A stretch of DNA of 64,000 bases from an uncultured Psychroserpens sp. (GTDB lineage: Bacteria; Bacteroidota; Bacteroidia; Flavobacteriales; Flavobacteriaceae): NCBI RefSeq assembly GCF_947492715.1, contig NZ_CANLNS010000003.1, positions 248,001 to 312,000 of the forward strand. Direction: 5' to 3'. Positions 19,379-28,724 of the stretch are shown here, in pieces (position 1 is the stretch's first letter; each line of letters starts with the position of its first letter). A program made the translations under genes and the position numbers. The notes beneath the pieces are model-generated. The model searched no databases, had not been told where the DNA came from, and saw nothing but the letters and a program-made list of their open reading frames with translations.

Positions 19379-20584
19379 ATGAAAAAAATTATGACGATGA
19401 TATTGGTGATTTCCATGTTGTCTTGTGGCGGAAACGATGATATCATTACCCCAAAATCACCTGTTGTTAATGCTATAACAACAGAACCAATTCCTGCTGG
19501 TTCCGAACTTATAATTACAGGAGAATATTTAGATGAGAACTCGGCAATTATTCTCAATGGAGAGGCTATTACTCCAACTTCAATAACAAGCTCTACAATT
19601 ACCATTACAATTCCAGAAAATGCGTCAAGTGGTACTTTAGAGATCGAGTTTCAGCAAGAAGCGTATAATACAGAGGCGTTTTTAAAGATTTTAGATACAG
19701 ATTGGAGTGTCTATGGAGCGTCAAATTACTTTCAAGTTGAATTTGTTTCAAATGATGTCGGTTATGCAAAACGAAGAGAAGCAGATATGCATATTATAGA
19801 TAAAACTATGGATGGCGGAAATACGTGGTTCTCAATATTAGAAGTGCCAGTTCCTAGTTCTCCTATGGAAGTTGCATCATCCAATGTCGCCTATATCAGA
19901 ACAACGTCTAATACGCTTAAGAAAACAGTTGATGGCGGGCTTTCTTGGCAAGATAGTGAGTTGTTAGACTTAAGTTATTTAGTTGAAAAGCTATTTTTTA
20001 AGAATGAATTGGAGGGATTTATTTTAACTCAAAAGTTAGACGAATCATCAATTTTTAAAACTGTTGATGGCGGAGTTACATGGACCGAAATTTTAGTACT
20101 AGATACGCCAACCCATAATATTGAAGTTGTTTATCAAAATGAAGATGTTATTCTACTATTAGATCGTATGAATAATGAGTTCATTACAACTGAAAATGCA
20201 GGAGAAAACTGGTTAATAAGTGACGCTAATATTAGTACTACAGGTCCAATTACTTTTGATTTTACAAATCAAAATGAAGCTTGGTTGTATGTGAGTCCGT
20301 TAATTGATAATCCAGGCGGTTTATTTAAAACAGATAATCAAGGACAAACATGGGAAAATCTTGACATTCCAGAACTCTCAGAAAGTATTATAAAGATTAC
20401 AATTTTAGATGAATTGAGAGGACATGTTCTTACCGATAAAGGAGGAAGTCTCTACACAAATGACGGTGGCGAAACCTGGGCATTGTTTTATTTGGAGACG
20501 GATGACGTTTCGGCTGCAACCTCATTAGGATCTACACTACATGTTGTTAGTGGAGGAGAACTACTAAAGAAAACAATATTATAG
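19379..20584 (+). CDS. Lipoprotein with IPT/TIG domain and Asp-box beta-propeller
   Basis: 401 residues. The lipobox MLSCGG gives a lipid-anchored Cys at residue 16. Residues about 30-105 form an IPT/TIG Ig-like domain (SPVVNAITTEPIPAGSELII, EFLKI-type end). The remainder is a BNR/YCF48-like propeller with Asp-box motifs DGGNTWF, DGGLSWQD, DGGVTWTE, AGENWLIS, QGQTWENL and GGETWALF. Such proteins bind glycans or other proteins; no catalytic residues can be assigned. It leads a run of small exported proteins to 22276 on the same strand. Confidence 0.85.
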   Translation: MKKIMTMILVISMLSCGGNDDIITPKSPVVNAITTEPIPAGSELIITGEYLDENSAIILNGEAITPTSITSSTITITIPENASSGTLEIEFQQEAYNTEAFLKILDTDWSVYGASNYFQVEFVSNDVGYAKRREADMHIIDKTMDGGNTWFSILEVPVPSSPMEVASSNVAYIRTTSNTLKKTVDGGLSWQDSELLDLSYLVEKLFFKNELEGFILTQKLDESSIFKTVDGGVTWTEILVLDTPTHNIEVVYQNEDVILLLDRMNNEFITTENAGENWLISDANISTTGPITFDFTNQNEAWLYVSPLIDNPGGLFKTDNQGQTWENLDIPELSESIIKITILDELRGHVLTDKGGSLYTNDGGETWALFYLETDDVSAATSLGSTLHVVSGGELLKKTIL

Positions 20585-20605
20585 ACTATTTAAAATACAT
20601 AATAA

Positions 20606-21088
20606 ATGCTTACAAAAAGAAGCACTCTACTGTTAGTATGTCTGTTTGTTACAACATTATCTTTTACACAAGGAAAAAGAGGAATTAAAATTTTTAATTC
20701 AAAAACAAACAAAGAGGTTCATATAAAAGAAAATAGGCGTATTAGAGTATTAACTAAAACGGGCCAAAGGATATCTGGAAGATTTGATATCGTTGATGCA
20801 AAAACGATAACTATAAAAGGAAATCAAATCAAACTTTCAGATATAAAAAAACTAAAACGTGATCCATTATTACTTTCAATTTTCTCAAGCTCAATTTTGG
20901 TTTATGGAGGTGTTCTAGCAACAGGAATTGGAGGGCTTGTATATGTGTTTACTGGAGAAGCTCAAGCATTGTGGTTGATAGTGTCCGGTTCGGCCATGAT
21001 CAATATAGGTTTAAAATCACCAAATATATTAGGGGCGTTCAAAACCTCTCAAGATTGGTACTATACTATTACTACAATTGCCAATTAG
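20606..21088 (+). CDS. Exported or membrane protein of unknown function
   Basis: 160 residues. An N-terminal signal (STLLLVCLFVTTLSFTQ) is followed by a basic beta-rich segment (RIRVLTKTGQRISGRFDIVD then KTITIKGNQIKLSDIKKLKR) that looks like a small SH3/LSm-type barrel, then two hydrophobic helices (LLSIFSSSILVYGGVLATGI and LWLIVSGSAMINIGL). No named family is recognised with certainty. It begins 21 bp after the propeller lipoprotein and probably shares its message. Confidence 0.7.
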   Translation: MLTKRSTLLLVCLFVTTLSFTQGKRGIKIFNSKTNKEVHIKENRRIRVLTKTGQRISGRFDIVDAKTITIKGNQIKLSDIKKLKRDPLLLSIFSSSILVYGGVLATGIGGLVYVFTGEAQALWLIVSGSAMINIGLKSPNILGAFKTSQDWYYTITTIAN

Positions 21089-21126
21089 AAATTACAATAA
21101 AGAATGTAAAAACAATTTAAACAGTT

Positions 21127-21654
21127 ATGAAAAGAATACAATTAATTTTAATAGTGACAATGACATTTGTCCTTAATGCTTGCCAATCAGATGATAATAA
21201 TAGTGAACCAATGCATACGGCCGAAGGTATTTGGCGAATGCAGTCATTAGAATTAGGATCGGTGTACGATTTTAATGGTGATGGAATCGCCTCCAATAAC
21301 CTTATATCTGAAACAAATTGCTTACAAAATGAAGTCTATACATTTAATAATAACGGGAATGGAATGTATAATTCTTCGGAAACTTTAGATATAGAGTTAA
21401 CTGTTGATTCTAATTCAAATGAAACAGAATACATAATTGATTGCCTTAATGATGATTCTTTTTCAGAGCCACTTACTTGGTCACAACAAGGCAATTTAGT
21501 TACTCTCATCATAGATGGTGAGCAATTAACAGGTACAATTAATGGTGATATAATGACTTTTGTTTTTGATCAAGTTTATGTTGTTGAAGTATTTGATGGT
21601 ACGGCTATCGAAGAGGTTGAAGAATCTGTGACTCTGGTTTTAAATAGAGAATAG
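21127..21654 (+). CDS. Lipocalin-like lipoprotein
   Basis: 175 residues with lipobox VLNACQ. The mature part has the features of small Bacteroidota lipocalin-like lipoproteins: EGIWRMQSLELG at the start of the barrel, alternating strands such as VYTFNNNGNGMYN and LVTLIIDGEQLTGTI, and a final VTLVLNR strand. The role is unknown; such proteins may bind a small hydrophobic ligand. It is the third gene in the 19379-22276 set. Confidence 0.7.
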   Translation: MKRIQLILIVTMTFVLNACQSDDNNSEPMHTAEGIWRMQSLELGSVYDFNGDGIASNNLISETNCLQNEVYTFNNNGNGMYNSSETLDIELTVDSNSNETEYIIDCLNDDSFSEPLTWSQQGNLVTLIIDGEQLTGTINGDIMTFVFDQVYVVEVFDGTAIEEVEESVTLVLNRE

Positions 21655-21679
21655 TAATCATTAATTAAAGTTATTTAAA

Positions 21680-22276
21680 ATGCTTAGAAATTTAATTTTT
21701 TGCCTAATTATACTAGGAGCGTCACCTTTTCAGTGTAGCTCAGATGAAGATGAACCCGAAATTATTGCAACTGTAAATAAACCTCATTTACTGAACATAG
21801 AAGGCAATCAAAATGTATTTTCTGTAGATGAAGAGATTATTATTAATACCAAAATACCAAATGTTGTAACTAGTGAAAACAATGAAAATCTTACGCTTAC
21901 AGATTACATGGATGAAAGTACAGCATCACTTTCTTATTGGTTATACGTATATAAAGACAGAGCTGATGGCGAACTTCAAGGCATGCCAATAGCATTTGCT
22001 CAAGCCGAAATAGGCGACGTATCCTATGAAGGGTTAGATCATGGCATGTCTATTTCAAATATATTTGTCCAAGAAGAAAATGCTTTTATAAGCCAAGTTA
22101 AATTTAAAGTTTCCGAACTAGGAACTTACTATATTGGAGGTGGATATTATGATGGTTATACAGGTCTACAAAAGGTGAAAATTATTCCATATAACGGAAG
22201 CAATGGACAGGTAAGAGTGTTTACATCTATCGTAGATACAAATGAAAATGGACTGTATGAATTTACTATAGAATAG
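21680..22276 (+). CDS. Putative lipoprotein, unknown function
   Basis: 198 residues. The N-terminus MLRNLIFCLIILGASPFQ then CSSDEDE is a lipoprotein signal. The rest is acidic and beta-rich and gives no known domain. It ends the 19379-22276 series of same-strand genes with short gaps (25 bp from the lipocalin-like gene). Confidence 0.65.
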   Translation: MLRNLIFCLIILGASPFQCSSDEDEPEIIATVNKPHLLNIEGNQNVFSVDEEIIINTKIPNVVTSENNENLTLTDYMDESTASLSYWLYVYKDRADGELQGMPIAFAQAEIGDVSYEGLDHGMSISNIFVQEENAFISQVKFKVSELGTYYIGGGYYDGYTGLQKVKIIPYNGSNGQVRVFTSIVDTNENGLYEFTIE

Positions 22277-22359
22277 GTTTCTAATTTATGATAGACTCCC
22301 ATTGAATGGTACGACAAAATGGTCAAGCAGGTTTTGATAATCAGATTTAAAAGTGAAAA

Positions 22360-23142
22360 ATGAAGTATAAACTCGTGTTATTTTTAACTGTATTGATGTC
22401 TTGTAAAAACAATCAAATAATTGAAAAAGAGACGCTTTTGAATACAGTGCCTATTACAACATCGTCTATAGAAGCAAAAGAGCATTTTATAAAGGCAAGA
22501 TTTTTAGTTCAAAATGGATTAAATAATAACCCCAAAGATCATTATAAAAAGGCGATTGAATTAGACAGTTCATTTGTAAGAATGTATAACTATATATCTA
22601 CCTATTCACCAAATGACTCGATTAGGAAATTGAACCATGAGCTTGCCAAGAAGTATAAACATTTCGCTTCTAAAGAAGAGCAAATGTTAGTTGATGCTAC
22701 AGAATTCAGATTAAACAACCCTAATGATATTAATGAGAAAAAACTATTTGAATTAGCTAAACTATGTTCGGCAGACAAATACCTTCAGCATACTATTAGT
22801 TTTTTACTTTTTAGAAAGAATCCTAGCTTAGCTATTGTCGCGGCAGAAAAGTCTGTTTCACTAGACAATAGCTATGGTTCGGGATATAATATTTTAGGGT
22901 ATGCGTACATAAATAACAACGAATTTGACAAGGCTGAAAAGGCTTTTGATAACTTTATACGATGCGAACCAGAGAATGGGAACCCTTACGATTCTAAAGG
23001 CGATTTAATGCTCTTGCTCGAAAAGTATGATGAAGCGCTAAAATTAAAACAAAAAGCCTACGAATTAAATAAGTCTTTTGATTGGATTCCTGAAGAAATA
23101 GTTGCTATTAAAAATAAAATAAACACATTAAAGCATAACTAA
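22360..23142 (+). CDS. TPR-repeat lipoprotein
   Basis: 260 residues with lipobox LMSCKN. Two or three TPR units are clear in the C-terminal half (SYGSGYNILGYAYINNNEFD with KAEKAFDNFIRC, and DEALKLKQKAYELN); the earlier part has SSIEAKEHFIKAR-type helices. It probably serves as a protein-binding scaffold at the periplasmic side of a membrane. It converges on the LytTR gene at 23182. Confidence 0.75.
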   Translation: MKYKLVLFLTVLMSCKNNQIIEKETLLNTVPITTSSIEAKEHFIKARFLVQNGLNNNPKDHYKKAIELDSSFVRMYNYISTYSPNDSIRKLNHELAKKYKHFASKEEQMLVDATEFRLNNPNDINEKKLFELAKLCSADKYLQHTISFLLFRKNPSLAIVAAEKSVSLDNSYGSGYNILGYAYINNNEFDKAEKAFDNFIRCEPENGNPYDSKGDLMLLLEKYDEALKLKQKAYELNKSFDWIPEEIVAIKNKINTLKHN

Positions 23143-23181
23143 AAACATCTTCATAGGTATGAACAGACGCAATCAAGAGAA

Positions 23182-23946
23182 TTACGGTTGATCTGAAAGA
23201 TATTCAGAAATTTGAGAGCTAAATGATCGTGAAGATAAAACCTCTATGTCATTTTTTAATTCAAATTTGTACACATTGTTGTTGATATAGATACATTTCC
23301 TAATGTAAACTATATTCAAAATTAATGATCTGTGAATTCTCAAAAATTGACTGGGGTCCAATTGACTATATAAGGCGTTCATAGTCTCTCGATACAAATG
23401 AGATTTTTCGCTTGTAATGAGTTGAATATAATTCCCATCGCTTTTAAAATATATCACATCGTCAATATTAATAATGGTTTCTCTTCCTTTGGAAGACAAC
23501 GATATTTGGTTTATAAATGGGCTAGATTCTTGTTGTAGACTTGATAAAAGACGCTTTATTTGCTCTTCCAATTTTGAAGATTTATTCGTTTTTTGAATCT
23601 CTAAAATACGATGTATTGCAATGGCCAAACGTTCTTCGTCAAAAGGTTTTAATAAGTAATCTACAGCGTTGATCTTAAATGCTTTTATAGCGTAAGAGTC
23701 ATATGCCGTTGTGAAAATAACATATGGTTTTTTTTGAATTGTATTGTAAACGGTAAAACCATCGATGTCTGGCATTTGTATGTCTAAGAAAATCAAATCG
23801 GGCTCTTTTAGACTTATTTTTTCTAATGCTTCTTGACCATTTTTGCATTCACCAATAACTAATATAGAATCGAAAGGTTCTAATAATTTTAGTAAGCGCT
23901 GTCTTGCTAAAAATTCGTCATCTATGATAAGGCATCTTAATTTCAT
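23182..23946 (-). CDS. LytTR family response regulator
   Basis: 254 residues. The receiver domain has IIDDEF, phospho-acceptor LIFLDIQMP, TTAYDSYAIKAF and LLKPF; the LytTR domain covers about residues 150-250 (VIYFKSDGNYIQLI, FLRIHRSLILNIVYI). The start codon overlaps the stop of the kinase gene by one base (TAATG), so this is a coupled pair. It resembles the regulator at 16793-17488 in layout and is probably a paralogue. Confidence 0.92.
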   Translation of the reverse strand: MKLRCLIIDDEFLARQRLLKLLEPFDSILVIGECKNGQEALEKISLKEPDLIFLDIQMPDIDGFTVYNTIQKKPYVIFTTAYDSYAIKAFKINAVDYLLKPFDEERLAIAIHRILEIQKTNKSSKLEEQIKRLLSSLQQESSPFINQISLSSKGRETIINIDDVIYFKSDGNYIQLITSEKSHLYRETMNALYSQLDPSQFLRIHRSLILNIVYIRKCIYINNNVYKFELKNDIEVLSSRSFSSQISEYLSDQP

Positions 23947-25049
23947 TATTCAATAATTGGTAAAACAATTTTAGCATTATACAATTCTGGAGTTTTGAAA
24001 TCGGCTTTAAACCAAAACCGATTCCCATAAAACTGCTGAAGTCTATTTTTAATATTTAATAAGCCTGTACCTGTTCCTTCAGGTTTTATTTGATTCTTAT
24101 TATTAAACGTATTCGATATTTCAAGTGTTAAAGCATTTTCTTGCATTATGTCGTTATGATTCAATTCAATGTTTATTTTGATTTCACCATTATTTACTGT
24201 TGGTATAATCCCGTATTTAACTGCGTTTTCTACTAAGGGTTGAAAGATCATATTGGGAATTTTTAAGTGCAATGCTTCTTGTGAAATATTATATGTTATC
24301 GTTACACGATCTTTATAACGCACTTGCTCCAAATCTAAGTAGTCTTTTATAAAGTTAAGCTCGTCTTTTACAGTAACCATTTGTTCGGCGTCATATTCTA
24401 ATATATGCCTTAATAACATGCCTAGTTTGCTTAACATCTTTTGAGCATTTTTGGTGTCAATATCAATCATTGCTGCAATTGAATGTAAGGTGTTAAACAA
24501 AAAGTGTGGCTGCAATTGCATACGTAAAGCATTTAACTGCGATGCGATTAGTGCTTTTTGATTTACAATAAATTTCTTTTGATAATCGAAAGCTAGAAAA
24601 ACAGCAATGATGACTAGAAGTTCAATAAAACTTGAAAAACTACCAATAACAAGAACGACCATACTATTATGTCCCAAAAAAGATTTTAAGTAACCACTAT
24701 TTGCGAAATTGATAAGATCGTCCAGTCTAGAGGCAATTAACTGATGAACGATAGCCAAAATAAAACAGCCTAATAGAAACTGAAAAACTTTATAAAGTTT
24801 AAAGCGAACTAAAGATTGCAGGACTTTTGTTAAAGAATAGGCTAGAGGTGTTAAAATAATCCAAAGTAAATAACTAATACTTATTTTTAGTGTGACCAAT
24901 AACCAACTAAATGAATAATTATAGTCGTTTATTAAGTGATTAGTATAGGCTTTTAGGATAAAAAATAAACTAATTAATAAACTCGCCCATACGATTTTAT
25001 TGAAACGCACAGGTAAATTTGAATAGTATGAGTAAATCTTTCTTATCAT
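23946..25049 (-). CDS. LytS-type sensor histidine kinase, four-helix membrane domain
   Basis: 367 residues. Four hydrophobic segments in the first 160 residues form a membrane sensor, followed by the His_kinase motif QLQPHFLFNTLHSI, an N box MIFQPLVENAVKYG, and a G box GTGTGLLNIKNRL. It pairs with the LytTR gene directly behind it. Part of its membrane region (24737-24846) has a broken copy at 14974-15079, so the locus has taken part in a duplication. Its signal is unknown. Confidence 0.92.
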   Translation of the reverse strand: MIRKIYSYYSNLPVRFNKIVWASLLISLFFILKAYTNHLINDYNYSFSWLLVTLKISISYLLWIILTPLAYSLTKVLQSLVRFKLYKVFQFLLGCFILAIVHQLIASRLDDLINFANSGYLKSFLGHNSMVVLVIGSFSSFIELLVIIAVFLAFDYQKKFIVNQKALIASQLNALRMQLQPHFLFNTLHSIAAMIDIDTKNAQKMLSKLGMLLRHILEYDAEQMVTVKDELNFIKDYLDLEQVRYKDRVTITYNISQEALHLKIPNMIFQPLVENAVKYGIIPTVNNGEIKINIELNHNDIMQENALTLEISNTFNNKNQIKPEGTGTGLLNIKNRLQQFYGNRFWFKADFKTPELYNAKIVLPIIE

Positions 25050-25130
25050 TATTGTTTAACCAAAGGTCACCTCTTTTTAAATGCTAACATTTAATATCTT
25101 TATCTAATATGTCTAATTAAATACGTCCTT

Positions 25131-25604
25131 ATGAAATTACATAACTTTTATTTGTTTTTAGTCGCTACAATTTTCTTTCTAGGTTGCAAGACTGATAAAA
25201 CGAATTCAAATGATACAGATTCAAATATAACAGATACCAAATTAAAAGACATAAGTGAATTATCATATATTGAGATTTATCGTACACTGTTTGTTGATGG
25301 TAATGGAGGCTTTGATGCTCATGGTGATTTGTATGGACAAGATGCTATTTCCTATTTATCTTTTTCCGAAGAACCTGATTCATGCGGAAACATCATGTAT
25401 TTACTTAATACGTCTAAAGATAGCATAACATTAGCTTTAAAATCGAGTTTCAATTTCCCAGGCAATCCTAACAAAGAAATGCTTAGAGCTTACAAAATAC
25501 CACCTAATAAAAAAATCTCTGTAGGTAACTCTAAGTTATGTTATAATGGAAAAGACTATAACATTAAAAAAGAAATCACCTCTGCAGGCTTTAATAAAAA
25601 TTAA
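25131..25604 (+). CDS. Small lipoprotein, unknown function
   Basis: 157 residues. The signal MKLHNFYLFLVATIFFLG then CKTDKTN is a lipoprotein signal. Residues after a Ser/Thr/Asp linker hold two cysteines (DSCGN and KLCYNG) that could form a disulfide. No family is recognised. It is divergent from the sensor kinase. Confidence 0.65.
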   Translation: MKLHNFYLFLVATIFFLGCKTDKTNSNDTDSNITDTKLKDISELSYIEIYRTLFVDGNGGFDAHGDLYGQDAISYLSFSEEPDSCGNIMYLLNTSKDSITLALKSSFNFPGNPNKEMLRAYKIPPNKKISVGNSKLCYNGKDYNIKKEITSAGFNKN

Positions 25605-25676
25605 ACTTCGTACAAATTTATGTGCTTCTTAAGCATTAATAAAAGGTAATGTGTTGTTTCGTTTACGTTGTGATGG

Positions 25677-25753
25677 TTGGTTAATTCGTATGATAATTTG
25701 TGGTTTTAAATAGGTTAAATCCATTTATAAACCATCTACCACAAAACTAACCA
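25677..25753. repeat. Imperfect long inverted repeat before the 25826 operon
   Basis: TTTGTGGT (25697-25704) pairs with ACCACAAA (25738-25745), and further out TTGGTTA (25677-25683) pairs with TAACCA (25748-25753). It lies in the 221-bp gap before the operon at 25826. It could be an operator pair or an RNA hairpin if transcription reads through. Confidence 0.35.
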
Positions 25754-25791
25754 GCTAGCACAATTTACTTTTAATCAAGGTAGACCCTATC

Positions 25792-25799
25792 TAATTTTG
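25792..25799 (+). promoter_or_regulatory. -7 promoter element TAATTTTG
   Basis: A full match to TAnnTTTG, 26 bp before ATG 25826. No proper -33 TTG lies upstream, which may mean an activator is needed. Confidence 0.45.
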
Positions 25800-25825
25800 T
25801 CTCAATAATTTAAATCAATTAAGAG

Positions 25826-26875
25826 ATGAAAAAACTACAATCAAAAATAGGATTACTACTAGTTACGCTAGTATTTACAGCAGTATCATTTGCACAAAAC
25901 GTGACCTTGCCCAGAGTGAGTCAACAAGGATCAATTACACAACGTTTAGGCTTGTCTGACGTAACGATAAACTACCATAGCCCGAGTGTGCAAGGACGAC
26001 AAGTTTTTGGTGGCATTGTTCCTTATGGTCAAATTTGGAGGGCAGGAGCTAATGAAAATACAACCATTCAATTCACACATGATGCTACGATTGAAGGCAA
26101 AAAAATTGCAGCAGGAACGTATGGATTATATATGTTGCCAGATAGCGATGGGGACGTTAAACTTCTTTTTTCAAAATTTTCAAAATCTTGGGGAAGCAAT
26201 CCACCAGACGAAAAAGATTTAGCTTTAATGGTTACAGTAAAATCTAAAACAATTCCTTTTCAAGAATGGTTGAGTTACAATTTTATAGACCGTGGAAGTA
26301 AAAGTCTTACGGCAGCCTTGCAATGGGAAAAAACACAAATTCCCTTTACTATTGAATTTGATGTAAAGACCATAATGGTTGATAATTTCCGTCAAGAGCT
26401 TAAAGGTGTCGCAGGTTTTGGATGGAGAGGTCATATGCAAGCAGCTTCGTATTGTGCGCAAAATAATATCAATTTAGAGGAAGCTATGGTATGGATAGAA
26501 AAATCTATTGCAAACAGTAAAGGCTTCAGTAACCTTGCTGTAAAAGCACAATTATTGGCCAATAAAGGACAACTTGAAGAAGCCGAAAAAATAATGGATG
26601 AAGCCATTCCTACTGGTAGTCCAAACCAATTAAACAATTATGGTTATCAATTATTGGGTTTAGGAAAAACAAAAAAAGCTATAGAAGTATTTACATTAAA
26701 TGTAGAGCGCAATGAAAACCATCCATTTATTTGGGGCTTTTTAGATAGCCTAGGGGAAGCACATTTAAAGGACGGAAATAAAAAATTGGCCTTAAAATAT
26801 TATAAAATGGCAAAAACAAAGGCGCCACAAAATCAGCACGCTTATTTAGATGGTGTTATTGCAGGAATTAAATAA
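25826..26875 (+). CDS. DUF2911 protein with C-terminal TPR repeats
   Basis: 349 residues, signal peptide ending SFAQ. Residues about 25-175 form a DUF2911 domain (RLGLSDVTINYHSPSVQGRQ, PYGQIWRAGANENT, AAGTYGLYMLP are typical). The rest carries TPR units (NQLNNYGYQLLGLGKTKKAI, KDGNKKLALKYYKMAKTKAP). The domain is common in Bacteroidota, exported, and has no known activity. It opens a tight operon of five genes, with 3 bp before the next. Confidence 0.9.
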   Translation: MKKLQSKIGLLLVTLVFTAVSFAQNVTLPRVSQQGSITQRLGLSDVTINYHSPSVQGRQVFGGIVPYGQIWRAGANENTTIQFTHDATIEGKKIAAGTYGLYMLPDSDGDVKLLFSKFSKSWGSNPPDEKDLALMVTVKSKTIPFQEWLSYNFIDRGSKSLTAALQWEKTQIPFTIEFDVKTIMVDNFRQELKGVAGFGWRGHMQAASYCAQNNINLEEAMVWIEKSIANSKGFSNLAVKAQLLANKGQLEEAEKIMDEAIPTGSPNQLNNYGYQLLGLGKTKKAIEVFTLNVERNENHPFIWGFLDSLGEAHLKDGNKKLALKYYKMAKTKAPQNQHAYLDGVIAGIK

Positions 26876-26878
26876 AAA

Positions 26879-27565
26879 ATGAGCGACATGAAAAAACTTA
26901 AAACAATTTTAACGCTATTAGTATTGATAACTCTTGGTTTCAATTGTAAAAACGTTGCAGCCCAGCAAACATTGGAGACATTTTTGTACGAGGGTGAGAA
27001 GTTAAACTACACGATTCTTTTACCATTAGATTATGATGCAACCAAAACCTATCCTGTAATGGTAGGGCCTTCAGATACCGAATCTGCAGATGATCAAAGT
27101 TTTTATTGGAGAGGAACTAAAGACAGTCAAGGCTGGATACTTATTGGTTATAAAGTATACAACGCTACAAATAGACTTGGAGAGGTAAAGGCTTTATTCG
27201 AACATTTAAAATCGAAATATCATGTAGAAGGCAATAAGTTCCATACGGTTTGTTTTAGTGCAAACAGTGCCAGTATTTTTGATTTAGTTATGGAAATGCC
27301 CGAATATTTTGCTGGAATAACAGGAATGGCAGGAAACCCTAATAACGGTAATAAAGAAAAATTGAAACAGTTAAAAGGTGTCAAAGTGCAATTTGTAGTA
27401 GGAGATAAAGACCCATACTGGATGCGGTCTGCCAAGCGAAGCCACCAGCTTTTGTTAGATTTTGGAATAGACAGTAGAATAGAAATCATCAAAAATGGCG
27501 AGCATGTTATGAAGCCTCTTGTTGGAAAGGGGTTTTTAGATAGAGCCGAACGATTGAGACATTAG
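26879..27565 (+). CDS. Exported alpha/beta-hydrolase-like protein
   Basis: 228 residues. The signal peptide ends near VAAQ. The fold of an alpha/beta hydrolase is suggested by YTILLPLDYDATKTYPVMVG, the nucleophile elbow CFSANSAS, acid VVGDKDPYW and base GEHVM. The elbow is Ser-Ala-Asn-Ser rather than GxSxG, which is unusual but leaves Ser, Asp and His in order. It may act as an esterase or peptidase, or be non-catalytic. ATG 26888 is an equal alternative start. Second gene of the 25826-29624 operon. Confidence 0.75.
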   Translation: MSDMKKLKTILTLLVLITLGFNCKNVAAQQTLETFLYEGEKLNYTILLPLDYDATKTYPVMVGPSDTESADDQSFYWRGTKDSQGWILIGYKVYNATNRLGEVKALFEHLKSKYHVEGNKFHTVCFSANSASIFDLVMEMPEYFAGITGMAGNPNNGNKEKLKQLKGVKVQFVVGDKDPYWMRSAKRSHQLLLDFGIDSRIEIIKNGEHVMKPLVGKGFLDRAERLRH

Positions 27566-27568
27566 GTT

Positions 27569-28366
27569 ATGAAAAAGGCATTTTATTTTTTTACGACATG
27601 CATTGTTTTAATGTTCTTTGCGTTTGGTTTTCAGTCTTTTGAAAATGTCAAACAAGCGCAGCAAACACCTAAAACTAAAAGCTTTGATCTCGCTGAAAAC
27701 GTTAAAATTAAAATGATTTGGGTTGCGCCAGGAACCTTTAAAATGGGAAGCCCAGATGATGAGTTAGGACGTACAGGAGCAAGAGAAAAACAGCATAAAG
27801 TAACTATAAGTGAAGGGTATTGGTTGGCCGAGACAGAATTAACACAACGGCAGTGGGAAAAAATAATGGAGCATAATCCAAGCTTTAATAAAGGTGATAA
27901 TCTGCCAGTTGATCAAGTGTCCTATAAAGATATTCAGCAGTTTCTAACAAAAATTAATAGTAAAGGAGGTCGGTTTAGATTACCTACAGAAGCCGAATGG
28001 GAGTATGCTTGTAGAGCAGATTCAGAAAAACCATATGCCACAGAACATAAAGATAACATGGTTTGGCATATTGGTAATTCTGGGAGGCAATCGCATCCCG
28101 TAGCTCAAAAAAGAGCCAATGCATGGGGCTTTTATGATATGCAAGGCAATATATTAGAATGGTGTTCAGACTGGTTTCAAGAAGATTATTCGAATGATAA
28201 TCTCGATCCTAAAGGACCAGATAAAGGCATGTATCGCGTACAACGTGGTGGTCAATTTACGGGTCGTACTAAGCATACCAGAGCAGCAGATAGACAAAGA
28301 GCTTTGCCCGAAGCCCGAGATTTTTTTGTGGGTTTTCGTTTAGCACATAGCACATTAGAAAATTAA
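27569..28366 (+). CDS. Formylglycine-generating-enzyme (SUMF1)-like protein
   Basis: 265 residues with an N-terminal signal anchor. The SUMF1 fold is plain: IKMIWVAPGTFKMGSP, LAETELTQRQWEKIM, RLPTEAEWEYACRA, WGFYDMQGNILEWCSDWF, RVQRGGQF and a final FFVGFRLA. Family members oxidise a sulfatase Cys to formylglycine or have other roles such as sugar binding. The copper-binding Cys pair of the classic enzyme is not obvious here, and no sulfatase gene lies nearby, so another role is likely. It starts 3 bp after the hydrolase-like gene. Confidence 0.88.
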   Translation: MKKAFYFFTTCIVLMFFAFGFQSFENVKQAQQTPKTKSFDLAENVKIKMIWVAPGTFKMGSPDDELGRTGAREKQHKVTISEGYWLAETELTQRQWEKIMEHNPSFNKGDNLPVDQVSYKDIQQFLTKINSKGGRFRLPTEAEWEYACRADSEKPYATEHKDNMVWHIGNSGRQSHPVAQKRANAWGFYDMQGNILEWCSDWFQEDYSNDNLDPKGPDKGMYRVQRGGQFTGRTKHTRAADRQRALPEARDFFVGFRLAHSTLEN

Positions 28367-28380
28367 AATTAGCATTGAAC

Positions 28381-28719
28381 ATGAAAAAACGATTGTATTT
28401 AGTTCTCGCCATTGTAGGATTCATATGGCCTTCAATTTTAGTAGTGATAGAATCTGTTGAAACAGGGAATATTTTACTTTATACAGATTTTTCAGCAACG
28501 TTTAACGGTATGTTTGGAAATCGGATTTCTACTATATTTTCAATTGACCTTCTCTATGCAGTATGCGTGTTCTTTATTTGGTCATATAATGAAGCTAGAA
28601 AGTATAAAATAAAACAAGTATATCTGGTTTGGATACTTACCATGCTTTTTGGTTTGGCAGGCGGGTTTCCTTTATTTCTCTATTTTAGAGAAAAGCAATT
28701 AACACCTCAAACACATTAA
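28381..28719 (+). CDS. DUF2834-like small membrane protein
   Basis: About 113 residues with three membrane helices (LVLAIVGFIWPSILVVIE, IFSIDLLYAVCVFFIWSY, VYLVWILTMLFGLAGGFPLF). The pattern agrees with the DUF2834 family. Start ATG 28381 is chosen over the TTG six bases before. Function unknown; fourth gene of the operon. Confidence 0.75.
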   Translation: MKKRLYLVLAIVGFIWPSILVVIESVETGNILLYTDFSATFNGMFGNRISTIFSIDLLYAVCVFFIWSYNEARKYKIKQVYLVWILTMLFGLAGGFPLFLYFREKQLTPQTH

Positions 28720-28724
28720 TATAA

